NCBI GenBank assembly: GCA_002390845.1
Contig: DGQT01000092.1
Span: 65,819-129,818, forward strand
Direction: 5' to 3'
DNA length: 64,000 nucleotides
Source of the DNA: Chitinophagaceae bacterium UBA4407
Lineage (GTDB): Bacteria > Bacteroidota > Bacteroidia > Chitinophagales > Chitinophagaceae
Numbering within the stretch: position 1 is the stretch's first letter; each line of letters begins with the position of its first letter. Shown one piece after another: positions 53,122 to 61,177 of the stretch. The translations under genes were made by a program, and so were the position numbers. The notes beneath the pieces were generated by a model. The model saw nothing but the letters and a program-made list of their open reading frames with translations. It did not search any database and was not told the DNA's origin.

Positions 53122-54981
53122 TTAAAAATTCACCAGAAATGTTGCCCCGCAGCCGGGCATGCTCTCTGCCGAAATGGTGCCACCCATTGCTTCTACCTGG
53201 TTTTTTGTAATGAACAAACCAATACCTGCGGCATCGGCATTGGTATGAAAGGTTTTGTACATGCCAAAAAGTTTGTCTTTGTTTTTATCAAGATCAATCC
53301 CAATTCCATTATCTGTAACACGCAACACAGTTTTTGAACCAATAATAAAAGTGCTGACTGTAATGCACGGGCGGCGTTCGGGATGGCGGTACTTGATTGC
53401 GTTGGATATTAGATTGAGCATAATGCTTTCGAGATAAGCAGGCAGATATTCTATTTGAGGGGCTTCGCTGAAAGAGCAATTAATTGAAGCCTGTGTTTCA
53501 TTAATTTTTATGCGCAGTATATCTGCTACACTGTCGAATACTTTTTGAAACTGAACGGTTTTTTTGGGCAGATTAACTGCTGTGTGTATTTTAACAACTT
53601 CATTTAAATGCCCGATTGTTTTATTAAGGGCTTCGGAGGTTTTGTTAAGATAGCCGAGCAACTCTTGTTTTTCGGTACCGCTTTCGGCAGTTTCGATCAT
53701 TGAAAGTATTGACTGAATATTACCGGCATGCGAGCCGAGGTTGTGCGATACAATATGGGCGAAATTGTTAAGCCTGTTATTCTGATTTTCTATCACCGAT
53801 AGTGATTCTTTCAGCTTTAATTCTTTCGCCTTTTGATCGTTGATGTCCTGCAATGCACCCCGCAATCCATACACATTTCCTTTACTGTCTAAAAGTGGTT
53901 TACCAATAGCACGTAACCATTTTAAATTTCCTTTGCCACTGATTGCCAGTAGCTCAAGATCGTATTCTTTTTTTTCTGTGATCGCTTCATTGATCGCCGA
54001 CTGCAGTATTTGCCAGGATTTTTCTGTGTACAGGCTTTTTAGTTTATGGATGTCGGGATCAAAGTCCGATGGCACTTCGTAAATATTGTAAATCTCGTCA
54101 GTCCAAAAGAGTTTGCCGGATTCGTAGTCGAGGTTCCAACCGCCAACTTTTGCAATCTTTTTTGTGGCTTTTAAGAAATCTTCTTTTGCCTCTAATTGTA
54201 GCTGAAGGTTTATTTTCAGGTTTCTGTCGATAATAGAACCAACCATTCTTAGTGTGTTGCCATCTTCATCAAATTCGGCTTTGCCGCAGGCTTCATACCA
54301 GTGGTAGGAGCCATCCTTGCGCCTTAGCCTAAGATCGATAAGATAACTTGTGCGGTTGTTCAACTGGTTCTTAAGAGCGCGGAATACTTTTTGCCTGTCT
54401 TCCGGATGCAACAGTTTATTAAAAAAATTATTGTAAGAAGCTTCTATTTCACCGGGCTGAAAGCCAAGTAATACATACAATTTTTCAGACCACCATTCTT
54501 CACCGTTGGTAAGATTACGGGTCCAGATACCCGCATTAATACCTTCTAAAATCAACTGGTGCTGTTGATTCTGCTGTAAAAGTTCCTGTTCGCGGGTTAC
54601 AAAACTGGTGATATCGAAAAAGCAACCTTCCATTGCAGCAGGTTGGCAATTGGCATCTCTTTGAGAAACCTGGCCACGACATAAAATATAAACAACCGAT
54701 CCGATTTTATTGCGATAGCGTAGCGTAGTTTCAAAAGTGGATTTACCGTTTGAAGCTGTAAAATTCATAAAATGTGTTACGGCTGCGGAAATATCTTCAT
54801 CAAATACCAGAGACAGCCAGTGGGGGCGGCCCTTTAGGGGGTTACTGTCTTCGCCAAGCAGCATACTTTTAAATGCTGAGCGAAGACTCTTGGAACCGGC
54901 ACAAATATGCCAGTTCCAATGCGCACTAGGTGGTTCTTCGGCGATCATGATGGGTACACGATCAAAAGTTTCAATTTGCAT
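53122..54981 (-). CDS. PAS-domain sensor histidine kinase
   Basis: 619 residues, no membrane helix, so cytoplasmic. An N-terminal PAS-like region (about 1-125), PAS/PAC domains around 135-255 (WWSEKLYVLLGFQPGEIEA, RRKDGSYHWYEACGKAEFDE) and 270-390 (FWTDEIYNIYEVPSDFDP, GLRGALQDINDQKAKE) precede the kinase core. The phosphoacceptor box is NNFAHIVSHNLGSHAGNIQ (His about 415). The ATPase has NLISNAIKYRHPER, DNGIGIDLDKNKDKLFGMYK and ADAAGIGLFITKNQVEAMGG. The H-box form is common among Bacteroidota PAS kinases. No response regulator is adjacent. Confidence 0.93.
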   Translation of the reverse strand: MQIETFDRVPIMIAEEPPSAHWNWHICAGSKSLRSAFKSMLLGEDSNPLKGRPHWLSLVFDEDISAAVTHFMNFTASNGKSTFETTLRYRNKIGSVVYILCRGQVSQRDANCQPAAMEGCFFDITSFVTREQELLQQNQQHQLILEGINAGIWTRNLTNGEEWWSEKLYVLLGFQPGEIEASYNNFFNKLLHPEDRQKVFRALKNQLNNRTSYLIDLRLRRKDGSYHWYEACGKAEFDEDGNTLRMVGSIIDRNLKINLQLQLEAKEDFLKATKKIAKVGGWNLDYESGKLFWTDEIYNIYEVPSDFDPDIHKLKSLYTEKSWQILQSAINEAITEKKEYDLELLAISGKGNLKWLRAIGKPLLDSKGNVYGLRGALQDINDQKAKELKLKESLSVIENQNNRLNNFAHIVSHNLGSHAGNIQSILSMIETAESGTEKQELLGYLNKTSEALNKTIGHLNEVVKIHTAVNLPKKTVQFQKVFDSVADILRIKINETQASINCSFSEAPQIEYLPAYLESIMLNLISNAIKYRHPERRPCITVSTFIIGSKTVLRVTDNGIGIDLDKNKDKLFGMYKTFHTNADAAGIGLFITKNQVEAMGGTISAESMPGCGATFLVNF

Positions 54982-55200
54982 TGAAAGGATATTAGGATTT
55001 GGAAAAAAGGAAACCGGGATAAATATAGTGCTATCTGCCAGACCTTATTTGTTCTTTCAATAAAATTAATTCGCATTTATCCGGTGAAAGGTTTTTTTAA
55101 TATGCCGATGATACAATGAATATTTTGTACCTGCCGAAAATTAAAATTTAAAGCATTTAATAAACCGGATGCATAATGATGACCGTTAAGCAAACCCCTG

Positions 55201-55330
55201 AAGTGTGCGATCCCGAAATGAATTCGGGACAGGCTGCCACGCTTCGCTTAAATGTCGCCATGAAAACAGAACTTCGAAACGAGCGTGGCAACTAAAGCTG
55301 ATAGTAGTAATAAGCTGGGTACAAAAAAGG
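55201..55330. repeat. Complete divergent-class (GCCACGCTCGG) element, uninterrupted
   Basis: GTGTGCGATCCCGAAATGAA, TTCGGGACAGGCTGCCACGC, TTCGCTTAAATGTCGCCATG, then CGAAACGAGCGTGGCAAC and outer AAGCTGGGTACAAAAAA. It matches the 18.5-18.9 kb copy across the site where that copy carries the MITE-like insertion. The 54982-55357 gap contains nothing else. Confidence 0.77.
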
Positions 55331-55357
55331 CTGTTTGTATTAAATTTTTTTAGCCGC

Positions 55358-55957
55358 TTAAAACTTTACACCTGCTTCTATTTTCACAGGTAAATAGTTT
55401 TCTTTTGGCGGTATGGGGCAATTGTAACCTTCGGTATAAGCGCAATAGGGCTGGTATGCTTTATTAAAATTAATGAGAATGGTTTCGCCGTAAGGAATGG
55501 TTAAATCTATATACCGGCCACCGCCATAAGTTTCTTTGCCGCTGGTTGCATCGCGAAAAGGAACAAAAAGATAATCCCTGTACTCACGGTTTTTTGCAAG
55601 CTCAATACTTTGGTAAATGCTTAGTTTATACTCTTTACCCAGTAGCGTAAAAACGGCTTCTGCATATTTTACATAAAGCCTTTTTTCTGTACCGCTTGTG
55701 GGCATTTCAAAAACTTTTTCGTCTTTTGTTCTTACAAACTTTGCTTTTACCACATATTTTAAATCGGCAGGAAAAAAATGAATGCCCTTAAATTTTTCTT
55801 TTGAGCCGGGCTTTATGGGCGAGTGTTTGGGGTCGCTGTATTCGTTTAGTAACCCTTGCTGAAACCGGTTAATATCGTTAAGTAGTGCGCTGTCGTTTTG
55901 TGCGTTTGTATGGTGCAGTACCAACAGCAATGCAAAGGTTATAATAATACGTTTCAT
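55358..55957 (-). CDS. Secreted DUF1684 protein
   Basis: 199 residues. A signal peptide (about 1-19, HHTNAQ) is followed by the DUF1684 pattern: YSDPKHSPIKPGSKEKFKGI, HFFPADLKYVVKAKF, KEYKLSIYQSIEL, GKETYGGGRYIDLTIPYGET and the conserved cysteine-containing AYQPYCAYTEGYNCPIPPKE near the C-terminus. The family has no known activity. It lies 28 bases downstream of the dCTP deaminase gene on the same strand, so the two may be co-transcribed. Confidence 0.93.
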   Translation of the reverse strand: MKRIIITFALLLVLHHTNAQNDSALLNDINRFQQGLLNEYSDPKHSPIKPGSKEKFKGIHFFPADLKYVVKAKFVRTKDEKVFEMPTSGTEKRLYVKYAEAVFTLLGKEYKLSIYQSIELAKNREYRDYLFVPFRDATSGKETYGGGRYIDLTIPYGETILINFNKAYQPYCAYTEGYNCPIPPKENYLPVKIEAGVKF

Positions 55958-55985
55958 AAATATTTTTTTGGTTCTTTCCGGCAGG

Positions 55986-56522
55986 TCAGAATTTGTTCTT
56001 CCACATCATGCTTTCTACGGGTTTGCTTATCTGGCCGCTGTATTTGGCGTCTTTTTTCTCGTTGTATTTAATGTCTACTTTACCATCTACCGGGAAATAA
56101 ATCAACTGGCCAATGGGCATTCCTTTGTAAACTTTTACAGGTTGTTTTACCGATATTTCCAACGTCCAGTTTCCACAAAAGCCCACATCACCTTTTCCAG
56201 CCGTGGCGTGAATATCAATACCCAGGCGGCCTGTAGAAGATTTGCCTTCAAGGAAAGGCACATGCTCATGCGTTTCTGTGTACTCTTCGGTAACACCCAG
56301 GTAAAAAATATGCGGGTACAAAACAAAACCATCTTCAGGTATTTCGAAGTACTCGATCTCGTTGTGCTTTTTTGCGTCTAAAATATGTTCGCGGTAAGTA
56401 GCCAGCCATTTACCCAAATGAACATCGTAACTGTTGCTGCCAAGGCAATCGCGGTTATAAGGAACGAGTTTAATGGTGCCTTTGTCTATTTCTTCCAGTA
56501 TGCGGTTATCTGTTAAGATCAT
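55986..56522 (-). CDS. dcd: dCTP deaminase
   Basis: 178 residues. It begins MILTDNRILEEIDKGTIKL, and has SNSYDVHLG, the nucleotide-binding EGKSSTGRLGIDIHATAG and GDVGFCGNWTLEISVKQPV, and the C-terminal IYFPVDG. The glutamate of FLEGKSS and the serine-arginine pair match the dCTP deaminase active site. It converts dCTP to dUTP in pyrimidine deoxynucleotide synthesis. Length and motifs fit a monofunctional Dcd, and a bifunctional deaminase/dUTPase is less likely. Confidence 0.95.
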   Translation of the reverse strand: MILTDNRILEEIDKGTIKLVPYNRDCLGSNSYDVHLGKWLATYREHILDAKKHNEIEYFEIPEDGFVLYPHIFYLGVTEEYTETHEHVPFLEGKSSTGRLGIDIHATAGKGDVGFCGNWTLEISVKQPVKVYKGMPIGQLIYFPVDGKVDIKYNEKKDAKYSGQISKPVESMMWKNKF

Positions 56523-56570
56523 TTTGATTTACAATTTTATAAAGTATAGTTACGATTTTTATAAATAGAA

Positions 56571-56636
56571 TTTTTATGAACCCGGCTAATGGTTTTTTAT
56601 GGCATCGCCGGTTGCATCGCACTCCTGAACGTTCTG
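56571..56636 (+). repeat. Left arm, GCATCGCACTC variant core
   Basis: TTTTTATGAACCCGGC, TTATGGCATCGCCGGTTG, core CATCGCACTCCTGAACG, between divergent genes. Confidence 0.75.
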
Positions 56637-56735
56637 TAAAGAATGAGCAAAAGGCAAAAAAACAGCCCCAATATTCATTGGCATTTTTATATCCTTATCT
56701 TAATCCTGTTGGTTTACAGCAAATGTTCTGCAAAT

Positions 56736-56770
56736 AAATCGTAAATCTGCAATCTAAAATCGTAAATTTT
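56736..56770. repeat. Period-7 quasi-repeat directly before Sfp-like gene
   Basis: Five consecutive 7-base units of consensus AAATCnn, for example AAATCGT (twice) and AAATCTG. The array ends three bases before the ATG at 56774, so it occupies the position of the ribosome-binding site. Confidence 0.72.
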
Positions 56771-56773
56771 CCA

Positions 56774-57421
56774 ATGCCTTTGTTTTATCAACATAATATC
56801 AACGAACAAACAAAACTTGGCATCTGGAAAATTGAAGAGCCGGAGATTTTTTTTCTTAACGCCGTGCCGTTGAAAAGAGAAATTACCCACCCGCACAAAC
56901 GGCTGCAGCATTTGGCCGGACGGTATTTACTTAAACTCCTTTTTCCTGATTTTCCTTACGAAGAAATTGTAATTGCCGATACAAAAAAACCTTACCTGCC
57001 TTACGAGCAATATCATTTCTCTATTTCGCATTGTGGCAATTATGCAGCAGCTATTGTAAGTAAAGAGCAGCGTGTAGGCATTGATATTGAAATCCCGACG
57101 GAGCGTTTATTGCGCATCAGTAATAAATTTTTGAATGAAAAAGAAAGGGAACAGTTTTCGGTCGCTGGTTTACAGTTTCCGGTTACGGCTTACAAACTGG
57201 AACTACTTACTGTACTTTGGGGCGCAAAAGAAGCAATATTCAAATGGTGGGGCTGGGGCAGTGTTGATTTTAGCGAGCATATATTATTGGCACCTTTTAA
57301 GTTTGAACCTGCCGGATATATAAACGCTACATTTATACGGCAGCAGGAAACATTTGCTTTAGAACTCCAGTACAAACGGTTTGACCAGTTGTGTTTGGTT
57401 TGGCTGTTTTCAGCTCAATAA
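56774..57421 (+). CDS. 4'-phosphopantetheinyl transferase (Sfp type)
   Basis: 215 residues. The two halves are visible: KRLQHLAGRYLLKLLFPD, PYLPYEQYHFSISHCGNYAAA, and the magnesium-binding VGIDIEIPTERLLRI (about 98-112) followed by LTVLWGAKEAIFKWWGWG. The D-I-E acidic pair and the W-x-x-K-E-A motif are intact. It transfers phosphopantetheine from CoA to carrier proteins. No polyketide or peptide synthetase is in the window, so its partner is elsewhere. It may be the genome's general Sfp-like enzyme. Confidence 0.92.
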   Translation: MPLFYQHNINEQTKLGIWKIEEPEIFFLNAVPLKREITHPHKRLQHLAGRYLLKLLFPDFPYEEIVIADTKKPYLPYEQYHFSISHCGNYAAAIVSKEQRVGIDIEIPTERLLRISNKFLNEKEREQFSVAGLQFPVTAYKLELLTVLWGAKEAIFKWWGWGSVDFSEHILLAPFKFEPAGYINATFIRQQETFALELQYKRFDQLCLVWLFSAQ

Positions 57422-57490
57422 AGTTCAGAATGTACAAGAGAGCGACGCAAGAAACGATGCCATGAAAACCATTTGCCTGGCTAATAAAAA
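57422..57490 (-). repeat. Right arm, GAGAGCGACGC core
   Basis: AGAATGTACAAGAGAGCGAC, GCAAGAAACGATGCCATG, AAAACC and outer TTGCCTGGCTAATAAAAA. It is the mate class of the arm at 7613-7680. It starts one base after the Sfp stop codon and contributes the spurious N-terminal extension of the penicillin acylase frame. Confidence 0.75.
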
Positions 57491-57503
57491 TTATTCAAGA
57501 GAT

Positions 57504-59684
57504 ATGAAAAAAGCAATTATCATTTTATTTCTTCCGCTACAACTTTTCGCGCAAACCTATTCGAAAACAGAGATTGGTCGCTGGCAGCAGGAAGCAAACA
57601 GGGTAAGCATTATACGCGATAACTGGGGTATACCGCATATTTACGGCAAGACTGATGCCGATGCAGTGTTTGGGCTTTTGTATGCGCAATGCGAAGATGA
57701 TTTTAAGCGTGTTGAAATGAATTACATTGAAAAGCTGGGCAGAACGTCAGAGGTAAAAGGGGCCTCTGAATTAAACAAAGACCTGTTGATAAGAATACTG
57801 ATTGATTCTGCTGATGCAATAAATGATTATAAAAACAGTGCGCCGTGGCTTAAGAAATTATTGAATGCCTTTGCAGACGGCGTTAATTATTACCTCTATA
57901 AAAACCCTTTGGTAAAGCCTGCTTTGCTGCAGCACTTTGAACCCTGGTACCCGTTGTTGTGGACTGACGGAAGTATTGGCGCAATAAACACAGCCGGAGT
58001 AACGGCAGATGAACTTGGTGATTTTTATAATGGAAATAATTCATCTGCTTTTTATAAAAAACCTTATTGCGAAAAAGATCAAACAGGTTCAAACGGATTT
58101 GCTATTGCACCTTCAAAATCTGAATCGGGCAATGCAATACTTTATATAAATCCGCATGTTACTTTTTATTTCAGACCTGAAGTGCAGGTTGTAAGTGATG
58201 AAGGTTTAAATGCTTATGGTGCTGTTACCTGGGGACAGTTTTTTGTGTACCAGGGCTTTAATGAACATTGCGGATGGATGCATACCTCCGGCTATACAGA
58301 TAATGCAGATTTGTATGCAGAAAAAATCAGTAAAACAAACAATAAGCTTTTCTATTCTTACGATAATCAACTAAAGCCTGTAACTGAAAAGCAAATCGCC
58401 TTAAGATATAAAGATGGTGACGCGCTGCAAACAAAAAAGGTTACAACATATTTTACACAGCACGGCCCTGTAATGGCGAAGAGAAATGGCGAATGGCTTT
58501 CTCTAAAGGCAAACAATCGCAGTATGGATGGATTGATAGAATGTTGGAAACGTACAAAAGCAACAAGTTTTGCAGCGTATAAAAAAATAATGGATCTGCG
58601 TGCCAATACCAGTAACAATACTGTATATGCAGATGCTGAAGGAAATATTGCTTACTGGCACGGAAACTTTATTCCAAAAAGAGATACAAGCTTTGATTTC
58701 ACAAAACCTGTTGACGGAAGTATTTCTGCAACCAACTGGCAGGGTTTACATACCATGGATGAAATGCTGCATATTTATAATCCACCAAACGGATGGATTC
58801 AAAATTGCAACTCATCTGCTTTTACTGCCGCAGGGAATTACAGTCCAAAAAAAGAAAATTTTGCTCCGTATATGGCACCTGATGGCGAAGATTTCAGAGG
58901 CATAAACGCAGTCAGGGTTTTAAGCGCTCAATCGGGTTTCAACATGAATAAAGTAATTGATGCAGGGTACGATTCTTATTTGTCAGCATTTGAAATTTTA
59001 CTGCCTGCATTATTTAAAGCGTATGATTTAAATTCAAAAGATGATGAAGCGTACAAGCAACTGCAGGAACCAATTTCAGTTTTAAAAAACTGGAACATGC
59101 ATACAAATGAAAATTCCGTTGCTACCACTCTTGCAATTGAATGGGGCGAAAGATTATTGCCTGTAATTTTTCAGCATTATACAGATGATGATGCACCCGA
59201 TGAACCCATGGTTACAAAACAATTTGCAGACACTGCAAATGCATCGCAGCTTATTCCTCAACTAGTGGCAACAATCAATGATTTGCAAAAAAGATTTGGT
59301 ACATGGCAGGTTGCCTGGGGCAGCGTAAACCGCTATCAAAGGTTGCATTCTTTTCCAAATGAAAAGTTTGATGATAATGAACCAAGTTTGCCTATGGGCC
59401 TTGCTGCCTCTACGTTTGGCTCGTTGCCGTCTTTTGCAAGCCGCTATTATCCGGACACAAAAAAACGTTATGGCTACAATGGTAACAGCTTTATTTGTGT
59501 GGTTGAATTCGGCAAAAAAATAAAAGCAAAGACGTTACTTACGGGTGGCGAAAGCGGTAATGAGAATTCTCCACATTTCAGCGACCAGGCTTTAATGTAC
59601 ACGCAGGGAAAATTTAAAGATGTGCTGTTTTATAAAGAAGATGTTTTGCAACATGCAGAAAAAACATATCATCCCGGTGAGTAA
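57504..59684 (+). CDS. Penicillin acylase family protein
   Basis: 726 residues from the ATG at 57504. The in-frame region back to 57381 is repeat-derived. A signal peptide (about 1-16, LPLQLFAQ) is followed by the alpha part (IIRDNWGIPHIYGKTDADAV, FGLLYAQCEDDFKRVE). The beta part begins at the catalytic serine near residue 196 in DQTGSNGFAIAPSKS, the Ntn-nucleophile site of autocleaving amidases. NPHVTFYFRPEVQVV and HGPVMAKRNGEW follow in family order. It should act in the periplasm on N-acyl amides. Substrate unknown (beta-lactam, acyl-homoserine-lactone or other). Confidence 0.93.
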   Translation: MKKAIIILFLPLQLFAQTYSKTEIGRWQQEANRVSIIRDNWGIPHIYGKTDADAVFGLLYAQCEDDFKRVEMNYIEKLGRTSEVKGASELNKDLLIRILIDSADAINDYKNSAPWLKKLLNAFADGVNYYLYKNPLVKPALLQHFEPWYPLLWTDGSIGAINTAGVTADELGDFYNGNNSSAFYKKPYCEKDQTGSNGFAIAPSKSESGNAILYINPHVTFYFRPEVQVVSDEGLNAYGAVTWGQFFVYQGFNEHCGWMHTSGYTDNADLYAEKISKTNNKLFYSYDNQLKPVTEKQIALRYKDGDALQTKKVTTYFTQHGPVMAKRNGEWLSLKANNRSMDGLIECWKRTKATSFAAYKKIMDLRANTSNNTVYADAEGNIAYWHGNFIPKRDTSFDFTKPVDGSISATNWQGLHTMDEMLHIYNPPNGWIQNCNSSAFTAAGNYSPKKENFAPYMAPDGEDFRGINAVRVLSAQSGFNMNKVIDAGYDSYLSAFEILLPALFKAYDLNSKDDEAYKQLQEPISVLKNWNMHTNENSVATTLAIEWGERLLPVIFQHYTDDDAPDEPMVTKQFADTANASQLIPQLVATINDLQKRFGTWQVAWGSVNRYQRLHSFPNEKFDDNEPSLPMGLAASTFGSLPSFASRYYPDTKKRYGYNGNSFICVVEFGKKIKAKTLLTGGESGNENSPHFSDQALMYTQGKFKDVLFYKEDVLQHAEKTYHPGE

Positions 59685-59707
59685 AATATCTCTTATCGAA
59701 TACAAAA

Positions 59708-59932
59708 TATTTTGAACCGGGCTTAAGTGCTGCTATCAAACTTTTGTTGCGTCGCACACTTGTACAGTTAGACCGGAAGTCAGCAAGTCTGTAAGTCCGA
59801 AAGTAAATGCAGATGTATTTCTTTCCGACTTTCGGTCTTCCCGTCTTTCGGACTTGTTGCTCAATGTTCTTCTGTACAAGTGTGCGACGCAACAGGCGGT
59901 GCCACAAAGTACTTCGGCCTGGCTCATAAAAA
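59708..59932. repeat. Palindromic intergenic element, matched GCGTCGCACAC arms, with inverted period-8 arrays
   Basis: Left arm (59708-59765): TTTTGAACCGGGC, ATCAAACTTTTGTTG, core GCGTCGCACACTTGTACAG. Right arm (59875-59932): core TGTACAAGTGTGCGACGC, AACAGGCGGTGCC, outer GCCTGGCTCATAAAAA. In the loop, four 8-base units like GCAAGTCT (59775-59806) and four complementary units like CGGTCTTC (59825-59856) form a mirrored pair. It lies between convergent genes. Confidence 0.88.
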
Positions 59933-59945
59933 CCCATCGCTTCGG

Positions 59946-60263
59946 TTAAATATCTACTGTATCGTACACCGTTACTTTACTCCACAAATGCGAGCACTCT
60001 TTTACAAAATTTAAATGAATGGGATCTACCTGGTAGCTGTCCTGGTCTTCTTTGTTTTTGAAGACTAACATCCACGAAACAGAATAAGAAACATCAATTA
60101 CATCGCGACTGGTAGTGGCAGGTTTACCTATATGATAATCCTGAATGCTTTCTGCAGCAGAAAGTTTTTTAAGCCCATCAATAAGAGCGTTGTAATCTGC
60201 TTCGCTGGACGGATTGTGCAGCCAAAAATAAACGTGGTGAATAAAAATGTTGCTGAGTTGCAT
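59946..60263 (-). CDS. Dabb family (stress-responsive A/B barrel) protein
   Basis: 105 residues. The ferredoxin-like Dabb pattern is complete: FIHHVYFWLHNPSSEADYNA, LIDGLKKLSAAESIQDYHIG, SYSVSWMLVFKNKEDQDSY and VDPIHLNFVKECSHLW. The family forms dimers of unknown biochemical function. The gene is monocistronic. Confidence 0.92.
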   Translation of the reverse strand: MQLSNIFIHHVYFWLHNPSSEADYNALIDGLKKLSAAESIQDYHIGKPATTSRDVIDVSYSVSWMLVFKNKEDQDSYQVDPIHLNFVKECSHLWSKVTVYDTVDI

Positions 60264-60466
60264 AGCCGGTTTATTTGTGATGAATTAAAAGGATGCTTTT
60301 AAATTTTAAGCGATGAAGATAATAAAGCTCCATTAGAATAAAACACATCATTTATATATCGTCATTTTTCAGTTAACAATATTTTATCAAATAATCCAAA
60401 AACCAAAATACATCATGCACCGTAACTGTACTAACTAAATAATAAAACAAATAAAAATCAAATTGT

Positions 60467-61024
60467 ATGAAGAAATTATTAAGATCATTTGGTATCCTGG
60501 CCGCCTCAGCTTTTATAGTTGTATCTGCAAATGCACAGGAAAAATCTGTAACAGTTGGTGGTGCACCAATGCTGCCTTCAAAAAACATCATTGAAAATGC
60601 AGTGAATTCAAAAGACCATACCACACTTGTTGCTGCAGTAAAAGCTGCCGGTCTTGTAGAAACTTTACAGAGTGCAGGTCCGTTTACAGTGTTTGCCCCA
60701 ACCAACGAGGCTTTTAACAAATTGCCTAAAGGAACTGTTGAAACATTATTAAAGCCAGAAAACAAAGCATTGCTGACTTCCGTTCTTACCTATCATGTGG
60801 TTGCGGGTAAAATCGACAGTAAAATGCTCATGGAAATGATTAAGAAAAATGGCGGTTCATATACAGCGAAAACAGTACAGGGTGGTGAACTTAAATTTTC
60901 GATCGCCAAGGATCATGTAATGCTAACCGATGAAAAAGGTGGAATGGCAATGGTTACTATCAAAGATGTTTACCAGAGCAACGGCGTTATACACGTAATC
61001 GATACTGTGGTAATGCCAAAGTAA
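60467..61024 (+). CDS. Secreted fasciclin (FAS1) domain protein
   Basis: 185 residues. A signal peptide (about 1-24, VVSANAQ) precedes one FAS1 domain (about 45-184): HTTLVAAVKAAGLVETLQ, GPFTVFAPTNEAFNKLP, the conserved VLTYHVVAGKIDS and GVIHVIDTVVMPK. Fasciclin proteins mediate adhesion or redox-linked stress responses in bacteria. It is followed by two hairpins that could terminate its transcript. Confidence 0.95.
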   Translation: MKKLLRSFGILAASAFIVVSANAQEKSVTVGGAPMLPSKNIIENAVNSKDHTTLVAAVKAAGLVETLQSAGPFTVFAPTNEAFNKLPKGTVETLLKPENKALLTSVLTYHVVAGKIDSKMLMEMIKKNGGSYTAKTVQGGELKFSIAKDHVMLTDEKGGMAMVTIKDVYQSNGVIHVIDTVVMPK

Positions 61025-61048
61025 TCTTAGGTTATGATGTGTGAATAA

Positions 61049-61120
61049 AAGGACAAGGGGGTCCTTAATCTAAAGGCCGGGTTAAAAAAGTTTGCTAAAA
61101 CTTTTTGATCCGGTCCTTTT
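61049..61120 (+). terminator. Tandem terminator hairpins after fasciclin gene
   Basis: AAGGAC and GTCCTT (61049-61066) form a small hairpin. AAAGGCCGG (61072-61080) and CCGGTCCTTTT (61110-61120), with inner AAAGTT and AACTTT, form a larger one followed by CATTTT. Confidence 0.75.
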
Positions 61121-61177
61121 CATTTTATATGTCTTTGGTTTGTATCATTCGGCATGTAAATATTTGCCAGGGAATTG

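Noticed and set aside
56774..57421. Biosynthetic gene cluster around the Sfp-type enzyme
   Set aside because: No polyketide, peptide synthetase, carrier-protein or tailoring genes are nearby. The neighbours are dCTP deaminase and a penicillin acylase.
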